Shown here piece by piece: positions 43,532-54,775 of a stretch of DNA of 64,000 nt (positions are counted from its first letter, which is position 1; every line of letters begins with the position of its first letter). Made by a program: the position numbers and the translations under genes. This DNA is from Amoebidium appalachense (taxonomy: Eukaryota; Ichthyosporea). Where the stretch lies: assembly GCA_963693365.1 (NCBI GenBank), contig CAVNZM010000002.1:5208001-5272000 (forward strand), read 5' to 3'. The notes under the pieces are model-generated. The model was given only the letters and a program-made list of their open reading frames with translations. It was not told where the DNA came from and did not search any database.

Positions 43532-43585
43532 CTTGAATCCTGAAATTGCGCATACACACGTGCGCGCGCAATTTCAGGATTCAAG
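43532..43585. repeat. perfect 20-bp inverted repeat
   Basis: CTTGAATCCTGAAATTGCGC (43532-43551) is repeated in inverse orientation at 43566-43585 with a 14-base spacer. It would make a strong hairpin in either strand's transcript. Confidence 0.9.
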
Positions 43586-43669
43586 GAGACGAATTTTTCC
43601 CACACACACAAGCTCATACTGCATATTTGCATTTTATTGAAATATTTGCATACAGACTCGCCTGCACGT

Positions 43670-43743
43670 ACAACGTGCCTCGGTCGCAATCGACTGCATT
43701 CACAATACAACGTGCCTCGGTCGCAATCGACTGCATTCACAAG
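43670..43743. repeat. 37-bp tandem duplication
   Basis: Two copies of a 37-bp unit starting ACAACGTGCCTCGGTCGC lie at 43670-43706 and 43707-43743. A second short tandem pair (ATAACATCCCTTCTTTTCCT, period 27) lies at about 43954-44001. TTTATT near 43633 is a possible poly(A) signal for the minus-strand lipoxygenase gene. Confidence 0.85.
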
Positions 43744-44061
43744 ACGAACTGTAGTGGCTAATCTATTAATCTATGGGAGATACGATTTTACGATCATCCA
43801 AAGATCATCCATATGTGTTAAGGGAGATTACCGTTGATGTGATTTGATTTCATTTTTCCCCTCGGTACTAAACGTTAACTGCAGGTATCTACAAAGATGG
43901 GGTCCGTTATCCCCATATTAATATTTTTTTAACAGCGCTAGTATGCACATAACATAACATCCCTTCTTTTCCTAATACACATAACATCCCTTCTTTTCCT
44001 GATACACAAGTCAACTGCGATCCGAAGAACCTCCGGCATTACATTAGAAAACATTTAAACT

Positions 44062-46168
44062 TTACAGCCACGGCCAATAAGGAATCGCGGCCGGATCGAG
44101 TCCGTAAGCAAACCCAGCCGGGTACCCAGTTGCAGTCTGATTCTGCTTTCTAGCACGAATGGAATCCGATAAGGCCTTCGTGTCCTGCTGCCATTGGCTG
44201 ACAGCCGGGCCAATCAAAGTGCCCAATCCGGCCTTCTCGTAGCTGAACATGAGTGAGTCCTCAGCCAATAGCGGTCGTTTGTGCAATCGCAGGATTGCAA
44301 TCTGGTAGACAAGCTGCTCGGGGGTGGGCAGCATGGAGAGGATGTCCTTCGGTGACGTCATGCCTGTAAATGGAACGTCATGATTGGTTAGTCATTTTGC
44401 CCAAAAAGAGAAGAGGATGACAACCATATTGGAGGAGCAGGGAGGGGGGGGGGGGGGGGGGATGTTTATGTTTGCAAGGCGCTAAAAAGGCATGTGGGAG
44501 AGAGGGGCTGGAGTGTGTATGTTTGTGTGTGTTGTTTTTTTTTATTTTTATTTTTTTTGTGGGGGGGGGGGGGGGGGGGGCAATACCCTTTGCCTTTGGG
44601 GGGGCTCTATAGATGGCAGCCACGTAAGAGCCAGGGTGGGCCATGTACTCGTAGGCCATATCCCCTCCGACAGATGCGTGGTGGGCAGAGTTGCGCCAAA
44701 CGAATCGGGTCAAAACCCGCACCACATCTTCGATCCCTGCGAGCTGGCCCGGGAAGCCCTTGACCCGACCGCCGGTTGTGCTTGCGACTTCGCGCGCCCA
44801 TGCTTGGAGCTGTTTATGGGGGGTGGGCTTAGTGAGTTGTGGCTCAGAAACAAATAATTTTTCTTGAAATCCTGATTTTTGTGGCAACATGTTTTTCTTG
44901 AAATCCTGATTTTTGTGAAGTTTGTTGTGCTTCATGTTCAGGGCCTTGCTTGCAATATTCAAGGGTGTTAATGGTTTATCGGGTTGGCTACAGGTGCGTG
45001 TGTGGAGCCAAGAGGGGAAGGGGGGGGGGGGGGGGGGGGGGGGTACCTCGATGTCAGCCATAACAGCCTGGTCATCAGCATAATAGATCCCCACAAATTT
45101 GCGTACGAAATTCTCGATTGCCTTGTAAAGGGCAAGGTTATCGTCGCGGTAGAGGTATTGGGGGAGCTCCATGACGTCACGGAATGCAAAATCCTTGAGG
45201 GGGTCCGTGCTATCATAGTCGAACCGGTCGTACTCTCTGTGAAGGGGGGGGGGGGGGGGGGGGGGGGACGGGAGGGGGGGGAGGGGAAGGGGTAGGGGTT
45301 CGTTATTGGAAGTCAGTGTGGTGAAAAATGACGTTTGGGAGGTGGCTGCTGTTGATTGTCTACGCGGGTGTTTTTTTTTTTTGGTACTTTTTCTTTCTTT
45401 TTTTCTTTCTTTTTTGAGAGGTGGCTGCTGTTGATTGTCTACGCGAGTGTTTTTTTTTTTTTTTTTTTTGGTACTTTTTCTTCTTTTTTCTTTTTGTCAG
45501 TACATGGCATAAAGTACACAACATGCCGGGTGTGGGTGGGTGGGTGGGTGGGTGGTGGTGGTGGTGGTGGTGGTGGGGGGATTTTTTACCTGCTGATCAG
45601 CCTCTGAATGCCAATGGAGCCAATCCCCAGGATTTGGTCTAGGGAGGACGGTGTGGCCTTATTTTCAGCCAGGAATTCAGACCCCATAAACTCATTGATC
45701 CCCACCCCCAGTCTTGCGTGGTGCATCAGAAGTGCATGGACGGGGTGAACATCTGCAAGCTGGCGCATAGCGGCGGTAACTTGGGGCTCTAAAAGGAGGT
45801 GGTCTAGGAGAATGTGGCGAATATGCACGGCGGTCTTGAGGGCGTGGGAGAAGTAAATTTTGGCCAGAACCCAGTCCTGGTCATTGTCGCGGGGGGTGTA
45901 GACGAGATTGGACCCCCCTCCGACCCAAATTGCGACGGGCATAAGGCTGGGTTGGCTGGTGGTGTTGTGGAGGACGAAAAGGCCCACACACCCGGGGGCG
46001 TACTTGCGCTTGTGGGTTGGGCTGGGGGGTGTCATTAGAAGCGGTGCTGAAATTTCCTGCAAAACGGGAAAAAGCAAAATGGTTGAGTGTTAGCATTTTT
46101 GTATCATGTAACTTGATGTTCCCTAGTTGGACTAGTATGTTCCCTAGTTGGATCTAGTTAGGACATTT

Positions 46169-46213
<45 letters not shown>

Positions 46214-47358
46214 TCGACAAGGGAACAAATGAGACCAAGACTCTGTGATATGGATGGAAAAGAAGGTTTTTGGGGGGGGGGGGGGGGGGGGGGTCGGGGG
46301 GGGACAATCTCACCTGGGGGTCTAGGGTGTGATATGGATGGAAAAGAAGGTTTTGAGGGGGGGGGGGGGGTTTTGAATGCGGAACACAGTACGAAGTACG
46401 CATACACGATGAGAAGCATGGTGCAGGACACATGCAAAGGCAAACATTCAAGTATGCAGCATCAGCCATGCGCACAGTATGCGTCATAAGCAGAGCCCAT
46501 CCTCAGGGAGGGCCCAAGTCATCAATTGCGTCTGAGTTTCGACCCCTTAGCCCGCGTATATACGACGCTCCAACTCAGACAGCAGCATCAACTGAACTTG
46601 GGTGGGTCAACCCGTCTTGATCAAAGACGAGCAGGGTTGCTTATGCAAGCAAGGTGAGCAAAACGGTGAAGATGTATGTGCAAACTAATGCAGTGCAGCG
46701 ACAAACGCGTATGTGCTTACAGATGCACGACACAGAGCAACCATGCCCGGTTGCATGGAAGTAAAGATGTCTCCACACAGTGGTCTGTCCTGAAAGGACA
46801 CCTCTGAAAGAAGACAGGGGGGGTTTTGAATGCGGAACACAGTACGAAGTACGCATACACGATGAGAAGCATGGTGCAGGACACATGCAAAGGCAAACAT
46901 TCAAGTATGCAGCATCAGCCATGCGCACAGTATGCGTCATAAGCAGAGCCCATCCTCAGGGAGGGCCCAAGTCATCAAGGGGGGAGGGGGCGACAATCTC
47001 ACCTGGGGGTCTAGGGTGTCCATAAAAGACACATCCGAACTGTAGACAAGCCCCTTCTGCATGGCTTCGGGGAGGCCTGAGACCCCTGCAGGCATAATTC
47101 CGGTCACCATTTCAGGTGTAATTTGACCGCGCATTTGCATGGGTAGGTCGAAAATTCGCTGAATCATCATCCCTCCGAATGTCAACTGCTCCTGGCCTAA
47201 AATAGCATCGTTCATGATGGCCGTGGAGTTCTGCCCGGGCATGGGGAAGCCCATGGGGTTAAACAGTTGGTCGTAGTCGGAGAGAGTGAGAACCCCCATG
47301 GAGAAGGTGAACGGGATCTGTGCCAACGTCTTGTTGACCACCGGCATGATGTTAAGTG

Positions 47359-47389
<31 letters not shown>

Positions 47390-48307
47390 CGGATGGGGGA
47401 CGGGCCAAGGGGGGGGGGAGGGGGGGGGGGGGGGAAGCGTGATTAGTTGATATAGAGACTGGTGGATAAGTAAGGAATTGAATTGGTCGTGTTGTGAATG
47501 TTGATGAGGGGTGGGGTGGAGAAGTAAACGTTGAGAGGGGAGGGGGGACGGAAGAGGGGGGGGGGGGGGGGAGGGGGGAGGGGGGGCCAAAGCAAGGATG
47601 TTTCTAGATGTAATAAAAAATGTTACCTGATGAGGCAGAATGAAGTCCACATAGAATTGGCTCTTATCCAGCACCCTCTTCTGCTCGCCTACAGGCCCAC
47701 CCATACCCCCGAAAAGGAAGTTAGCCTGCTCATCCGATTGGCTCGCAAGGCCCAATTGCTTTGCAGACTTGTTCTGATAGGCTGCCGCGACGTCCACTCC
47801 AAACTCGTACAGTTTCTGATTGGCTCCGAGCATCATCATGCGGTGGGTGCGCTTGGTGACGTCATCGGTTGCACCGGTCGAAAGGAAGTCGGGTGGGAGG
47901 GGTGACAAGGTCTGGGTTGGGTACGCCTGCTGGAGCTGTGTGTGTGGGGAGGGGGGGGGAGGAGGAGGAGGAGGGGAAGGGGGGGGGGGGGGGGGGGGGG
48001 GGGATTAATGCCTTTGCACGAAAGAACATGTTATAAGGAGTTGAATGGAACTGTGGCTTTGTGAGCAAGAGGGCAGATTAGGGGGAAACGGGGGGGAAGG
48101 GGGTAGGTAGGTAGGTCGAATTTGCATGTTTACAATCAATCGAAAATGGTCAGCATGATGGTATTGTGTGTGTGTGTTTGGCGGGGTGGGGATGGGGGGA
48201 AGGGCGGGTAATATGTAACGGAAGGCCCGTTTCTGGGGAATAGGGAACTGGCTAGGTTGCGTGGGACGAGGAAGAGATGGTGGGGATGAATCAAAGCAAA
48301 TGGGGGA

Positions 48308-48359
<52 letters not shown>

Positions 48360-49836
48360 TGCTGTTGTTGTTTTTTTCGGGGGGGGGGAAGGGGGGGGGG
48401 GGGGGGGAGGGGCTATGACTTACCTCCTGTGAGGTTGCAGGTGCCTTAGCATTGTGGTCCAGATTCTTAATCTTGATCAGATAGACGATACACCCAGCAA
48501 ACATGCCGATAGTGGCCAGGAAAAGGAGCGCAGCAAACGCCATCATGAACGCGGTAGACTGCTTGGGCGACTTGTCCTTTTTAGGCTTGGCTACGACGGG
48601 ACGTGGCTGGCTGCCGAGTGTCCCAGGAGCCATCAGATTCGCCTTAACCTGATCCTTAATGGCTTGGCGGGGGAGGGACCGATCCAAAAAGACAAAGAGA
48701 CCATAAAAGGCAGGCAGGGCGTAGACGGAGATCCACACGAGGTCGTGCTGCCCGAGCATGGGCGAAAGGAAACAGGCGGCAACGGAGAACGTGTAGAGGA
48801 GCTTGCGATCGATAAACGTGTAGAAGGCGAGGGTGAGATAGTACATGCGGATAAACATGAACCCGTTGATCGCTGTCCACAAATACATGCAGTTTGCGTA
48901 CGACGGGTTTTCAATGATTTTCCACGAATCAAAAAGGCACATTCCGGCAAGTCCGACATACAGCGGCCGGGTGATAATTTGCTCCCCGTGCACCCCGGGA
49001 ACCAAATATAGCGCGGTGGCACATTGCACAATGGTCGACAAGGCGATAAGCCGAATGATCGTCGGGTGTTCTTTAACCCATGTCCCGTCGCCGTACTTTT
49101 GCACAAAGAAAACGGCCATTAGAGAATACATCGAGATCATCCCTGTGTGTTAAGAGAATAATACGAGTGTCAGTGTGCAGTTTTTCCAGGTGCAAAATCT
49201 TGCTACTTAGTGCGGAATCGTCCTCTGGTGTCCATTATCCTAAGCTGTTGGTTCCCGGCCGTTTGATCTTACAGACATCGGAATTGTCTTCTGATGTCCA
49301 TCATACTAGGCAGTGGGTTCCCACCTCCTCCACCCCCTCCACTTCCCACATCCGGCACAAACACAAACACAAACACACACACAAACACACACACACAAAT
49401 ATCTCACCAATCCACCCACCCACCCATCCCCCCTTCCTGCCCTCTCCTTCATTCCGACACTCTGACCCCACCCGGGCTACCAAACAACCTTTTCTTTTCT
49501 TTTCCCCGATCTCCGTCTGTGTTCAATCCCCTTTGACACCTGTTGACAATTTTGGCACTGCCTCATGCCTATGGTATGCTGTTACTCACCGAACAAAATG
49601 TGTGTGAAGATGGCCACGTTGTCAGCAAGGGTCCTCCTGAAACGTTTTCCTGGGAAGCTTCCCATCAAGACTCTCTGCAAGACCATTATGAACGGGTAGA
49701 GGCAGTCAATGATGACCAGAAACCAGAAATATCGGTCTGGGTTTGTTAGATAGTCGGTGAAATTCTGATATACGAGTTGAGACAGGTCTATTTGGACCAT
49801 TTGGGCCGCAGGGTCCACCAGTGTTTCTGTCGTCAT
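44062..49836 (-). CDS. multi-pass membrane region fused to a lipoxygenase
   Basis: Exons on the minus strand: 49836-49590, 49142-48424, 47935-47627, 47359-47003, 46056-45590, 45236-45047, 44809-44587 and 44363-44062. Phases agree throughout and give 937 residues. Exons 1-2 encode about six or seven hydrophobic segments (such as YFWFLVIIDCLYPFIMVL, ALSTIVQCATALYLV and FMMAFAALLFLATIGMF). Exons 3-8 encode a lipoxygenase, an iron dioxygenase of polyunsaturated fatty acids. Key parts: WVLAKIYFSHALKTA, HILLDHLLLEP (the two clustered iron His), RQLADVHPVHALL, YRDDNLALYKAIENFVR, and SAHHASVGG with the third iron His. The residue four after that His, normally Asn, is Gly, and the chain ends AAIPYWPWL instead of the usual final Ile. 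No PLAT domain was seen. The protein should be membrane-anchored. Whether it oxygenates lipids is uncertain because of the ligand changes. Confidence 0.88.
45341..45500. repeat. 79-bp tandem duplication in a lipoxygenase intron
   Basis: Two units beginning GGTGGCTGCTGTTGATTGTC at 45341 and 45420, each running into T-rich sequence. (GGGT)n and (GGT)n follow at 45534-45576. Confidence 0.85.
46235..47020. repeat. intronic 151-bp TG...CA direct repeats and copied splice site
   Basis: 46374-46524 and 46827-46977 are near-identical 151-bp direct repeats starting TGAATGCGGAACACAG and ending AAGTCATCA, with about 300 bp between. The layout is like a miniature LTR element (TRIM), but no target duplication or clear primer site was seen. 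Left of it, a copy of the exon-4 donor region (minus-strand CTAGACCCCCAG then GTGAGATTGTC) lies at about 46304-46328, duplicating the true one at 46994-47018. A GATATGGATGGAAAAGAAGG unit is also repeated at about 46237 and 46331. Confidence 0.7.
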
Positions 49837-51228
49837 TTTCCGAGTTGCCAGCTACGGCGTGAGGCAGTAATCACTATGTGTCGCCTTACTAGGATTGCGC
49901 TATGAAGGAGACTATATCAAATGTTGACAGGAATGCTTTGCATCTATGAGGTGTTGCTGCTGTGTCAGCCTGCACTGAGTTGTTACTAGTCCCTTCAAGT
50001 TTGTTTTCTCCCGTTCATGTGTCACACGACTTGTTCGTTACACACTAAGTTGACGTGTTCAAAAACACAGCTAGTTAGTTGCAGCATGTAGCATTACTCC
50101 TAAAAGCGACTCTGTCGTGCCTAACTGGCCTGTGATTGTCTCTTACGGGGGACTACTGTTCACTATTGTAACTCGTACTTCTATTTCAATCCGACGTTTT
50201 CGGCCAGTGGATAAAGACTCAGTGATGAGGGCATGGAAGAAAAATGGCGGGCTGGTGTACCGGCATATCATTAGCATGATTAATAACGCATTGGATTGGT
50301 TGAAAATGCACCATCTCAGTGCGGCCGTAGGGCCTTCATTTGCCCGAACTTCTTGAAGTTTGCTATCCTAAAAGCGGAGCAAAAGCAACAAATCCTTTTT
50401 ACTAATGGTAAAATGAAAAAAATGAATGCTCTAGTGCATTGCTATTGGGTTTTATTTATGTAACTCTCTGTGCTGCGCTTGTGCGAAATGACCCAAAATA
50501 TTATTAGGAAATTATTGGGCGTTTCCATTGGCTAATACTTTTGGTCGGTGGCTCTATTCCTATTGGTGGACTTTCGAAAATTGATTGCGCATTGTTGATT
50601 GGTGTACCTACTATGCATGGGATGCTTCCTATTGGCTGAAACGAGTCTCTCATACAAGCCCAAATAAAATGAGTGAATTGAATGATCCAGAAGGCCGCTT
50701 TGTTACGCTTTGTACTAATATAATTAGTTTGTGCATACATATGCAAGCGGTGAGAATGGAGCTGTAACAACTAATAAGAAAAGGTCGCAAATATTTTTAC
50801 ATCTTGCATTCGTTGTGGTAGTGGCTTCGAAGCTTCTGCAGTCACAGCGTATTGATTACGCAATCACGAGATTGATATTTTACTTGCACGTGAAGGCTTT
50901 CGAATACAAGCGTGGCCATCATGCGCACGGGCCCGGCGCGGAGGCTCGGCCGAGTGGTGAACTTCGAGTGGCCAAATGGCGACTTCTTCTGACTCAGTAC
51001 CCGAAAAGTGTTTGGGTATTCTCAGGTCAAACAAGACATGTACAGTACTAGTAGGAGACAGATGATCTATTTATTTTTCGCTCAGCAGTGACTCAACCCA
51101 TATGCTCCGAGTCGAGCCTGCCAGGCTCTCAATGACGACTGCAGTGAAATACTTCCAGTTTCGTTTGTAGTAACACAAAAAAGATGGCGTTCACCCCGGC
51201 ACAAACTAAAATATCTACCTAGTGTGCA
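49837..51228 (-). promoter_or_regulatory. upstream region of the lipoxygenase gene with CCAAT boxes
   Basis: This is the 5' side of the minus-strand gene starting at 49836. ATTGG on the plus strand (CCAAT on the gene's strand) occurs at about 50293, 50443, 50514, 50527, 50572, 50608 and 50631. No reading frame here looks like a real protein. Confidence 0.35.
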
Positions 51229-51430
51229 ATGCCTCGAGCTTTCAAGTTTCTCCGGGAGTCCGACGATTTTGCCAAACCATGCATATGCACGGATTTGCAG
51301 GTTGTACAAGTGCACCTGTGTGTGCTCGTATGTGGCACACGGCAACAAGGCATAGATAGCCACTGTGGCATCATACGGCCGGAATGCACCCAGTTTGTGC
51401 CATGCACCCCATGCTCAGCAAGATCAAGGT
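51229..51430 (+). CDS. possible cysteine-rich exon, unrecognised
   Basis: The frame is open from ATG 51229 to a GTAGGT donor at 51431, with seven or more cysteines (PCICTDLQ, HLCVLVCGT, HCGIIRPECTQFVPC). It could be a first exon of a small secreted protein, but no signal peptide is clear and no downstream exon was found. It may be non-coding. Confidence 0.25.
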
Positions 51431-51498
51431 AGGTGTACAGTAGGTGCCACTTCGCACAGAAACTATCTTCTTGTGCCCAGTGCACACGGTGACTTACA

Positions 51499-51561
<63 letters not shown>

Positions 51562-51653
51562 TTACACAGTCACAGTCACACACACACACAAACACATACA
51601 AGCTGTCATTGAAACATACGCGCGCGCACACACGCACGTGCACACACATGCGG

Positions 51654-52104
51654 CACGGACGCATTCGCACATGCACGGTCTAAAAACACACACTATGCTG
51701 ATGGCAAAATTGGCACCCTAGCTAGGGTACAGTTAGTGTTTAGTGAAGGAAGGGAATTCCGGATTTCACTAGCCTCGGAGAGATCCCTAAGGGTCCCCTT
51801 TGGGGTTAAAACGGAATCATTACGAATAAAAAAAAAAAAAAAAAAGCTGAAAACTGAAAATCTAAAATAAAAATACTCAAAAAAAGCTGAAAACTGAAAA
51901 TCTAAAATAAAAATACTCACACATGTGTGTGTACATCGCCACACACAATGTGGGGTGGACTGAACACTTCCCGATGTGGGGTGGACTGAACACTTCCCGA
52001 TCACTGTGTGACCGGGTGCGCCATGCCACATACTAGGCGGGATGCAGTATAAATTCGACACATCGCCCATTTCCGGATAGTCCCATGTGGTGACCATCAA
52101 TTAA

Positions 52105-52142
<38 letters not shown>

Positions 52143-53143
52143 ACACACACACATGATAACACACTCGACTGCCCTTTCTGGTGATGATACCTGGCTTGAA
52201 AAGGCGCAAGTGGGGAAGGGGGATGACAAGGGAGATTTGAGGGGGGGGGGGAGGGGGGACTGAACGCTGAAGAGCAGCTTATATGTAAATCAGTTGGGAG
52301 AGCAACGGTACTCTTAAAGAATTAAGCTCGGAGCGGCCATGCTTTGAAGTAATGGCTGTTGTCGGCAGGTATTTGTTTTTGCATATAATACTCGATTAAA
52401 ATGAAGTGCTCACCCAGTGACCAAGTGAACACCCATCACGGACGCATTCGCACATGCACGGTCTAAAAACACACACTATGCTGATGGCAAAATTGGCACC
52501 CTAGCTAGGGTACAGTTAGTGTTTAGTGAAGGAAGGGAATTCCGGATTTCACTAGCCTCAGGGAGAGATCCCTAAGGGGTCCCCTTTGGGGTTAAAACGG
52601 AATCATTACGAATAAAAAAAAATAAAAAAAGCTGAAAACTGAAAATCTAAAATAAAAGTACTCACACATGTGTGTGCGTGTACATCGCCACACACAATGT
52701 GGGGTGGACTGAACACTTCCCGATCACTGTGTGACCGGGTGCGCCATGCCACATACTAGGCGGGATGCAGTATAAATTCGACACATCGCCCATTTCCGGA
52801 TAGTCCCGTGTGGTCACCATCAATTAACCACACACACACACACACACACCCACACACACACATGATAACACACTCGACTGCCCTTTCTGGTGATGATACC
52901 TGGCTTGAAAAGGCGCAAGTGGGGAAGGGGGATGACAAGGGAGATTTGAGGGGGGGGGAGGGGGGACTGAACGCTGAAGAGCAGCTTATATGTAAATCAG
53001 TTGGGAGAGCAACGGTACTCTTAAAGAATTAAGCTCGGAGCGGCCATGCTTTGAAGTAATGGCTGTTGTCGGCAGGTATTTGTTTTTGCATATAATACTC
53101 GATTAAATGAAGTGCTCACCCAGTGACCAAGTGAACACCCATG
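51654..53143. repeat. tandem duplication of a 0.7-0.8 kb unit
   Basis: Two head-to-tail copies begin CACGGACGCATTCGCACATG at 51654 and 52437 and end GTGAACACCCAT. The first is about 783 bp and the second about 707 bp. The first contains two internal small duplications (an A-rich AGCTGAAAACTGAAAATC block and a TGTGGGGTGGACTGAACAC block) that the second lacks. Each has a (CA)n array, a short G run and CTAGCTAGGGTACAG. No coding sequence was recognised. Confidence 0.93.
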
Positions 53144-53372
53144 CGCACACCCCTGGCCGTTTAGGAAGGGTGAACATAGAGCCATCAAGGTGCATAGACA
53201 TAATATTATCGATCGGAAGGGGAGGAATGTGGGTGAGGTGTTACACGTTTGAAGTTATAGCCCGGCCCTCTTCCTTCTCCTTCCTCCACCTCCCCCCCCT
53301 TCTGCCCCCGGGAAGGAGTGTGCCTATTAGTTTGCCCCGCCCCAAATCTTCTTCTTTTTCTTTTTTATTTTT

Positions 53373-53419
<47 letters not shown>

Positions 53420-53801
53420 ACAAAAGGTGTTGCTTTAGGTGGGATCATTAGATAGTTTGTTTTTTCAAGTAGTCTGCTGATGATCGAACAGTGAAATGCA
53501 AGAGATGCGCATGCTGAGGCTTGCTTATCCATGGCGCATAACATGACACAGATTTCTACTACATGCATGTTAAGATTCGCAATCCCACACGATCAGGTGT
53601 CAGTCAAAATTGATACCAACACGATGTTATGTGCAGTTGTAACATCATGTGGACTCGAGGGTGGAGGGCCCTTAAACGATCAGAGGTGGTCGTGATGGGT
53701 GGTGCTACGTACTGCAGCTTGCGTGTGTAATTGTGTGTACATGTTTGTTTGTTTGCGCGCTTGCATGTGTGTGTGCAGTGCACGTCTTTTTTTTTTTTTT
53801 G

Positions 53802-53879
<78 letters not shown>

Positions 53880-54775
53880 GGCAATGGCTAATGGTGGCCC
53901 GAGGAAGTTAGCACTAAGCATGTCTCTCTCTCTCTCTCTCGACTCCGAGGCTCTCTCTCCTTTCTCTCTCTCTCTCTCTCTCTCTCCCCCCTCCCCCCCC
54001 CCCCCCCCCCCCCGCGGAGGAAGTTAGTGGTGGGGATGCCTCTCCTTCCCCCCCCCCCCTCCCCCCCCCTTTTTCCCCAGGCCCGGTACCTATTTACGTA
54101 TGTTTGCTATTTACTTTTGTGTGAATTAAAGCAAAGAAAAAAGGACGTGCATGTCGCACAGCGCAAACATACTGACACGCGGCTGGTGTGTCTCAACGAA
54201 AGCACGCAACCATCCCCCACCGGTAACCACCCACTTCATCCCACAAGAAAAGTCGTTCCCCTTAATAGGCACTACCATGTACATACACACACGTGCACTT
54301 TTTTTACACATCTCTGTTCCCGCATGTGGTCTCTTGAGATGTCAAATTTTCACAAGCCAACCCCAATGATAATATTGGGCAATCGATGGTAATTTCGAGG
54401 ATATCCAATGGCTCTTTAATTTTCAAAGAGTCAATGATAGTTGCAGGTGAGGTCCTGCCCACACTCTGACAAGTATCATGGGGCAGAATAGAATTACGCT
54501 AAGATATACTAACGGGCTTCATTTCGGCTATGATAATTGATATTATTCAGCATACTAAGACCTATATGGAACCCAGGGAAAGGCTTTGCAATTTATATAC
54601 AAAAGCATCAACAAGACTAAACCTATGATTCTACCTTTCCTTCGCGTATGAACACATTCGCCATTTCCATTTTCAGATAACGCTTTAGTCCACCGTCAAA
54701 ACTATTCATCATATCCAAATATTCATCCTACACTAATGAAATCTAAATTTTCTAAAAAAAAGAGGGAATATATGC
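53144..54775. repeat. non-coding region with very long G run
   Basis: A T run joined to a G run lies at about 53367-53418. A T run at 53788-53799 leads into about 73 Gs at 53805-53878. CT repeats and C runs lie at 53922-54068. 54100-54775 is unique and A/T-rich, and is the 3' flank of the kinase gene. Confidence 0.8.

Noticed and set aside
46533-46585. tRNA gene on the minus strand with GTCTGAG/CTCAGAC acceptor-like arms and a T-loop-like GTCGAAA.
   Set aside because: It is far too short (about 50 nt), lacks a D arm and the U33 position, and has no proper B box. Kept only as a possible hairpin in the TRIM candidate.
46374-46977. Hammerhead-ribozyme retrozyme.
   Set aside because: The repeats have LTR-like ends and GTCGAAAC occurs, but no CTGATGA core with matching stems could be placed on either strand.
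50117-50356. A 79-codon plus-strand frame upstream of the lipoxygenase gene.
   Set aside because: No domain likeness, no splice context and no neighbouring exon. It looks like chance in non-coding DNA.
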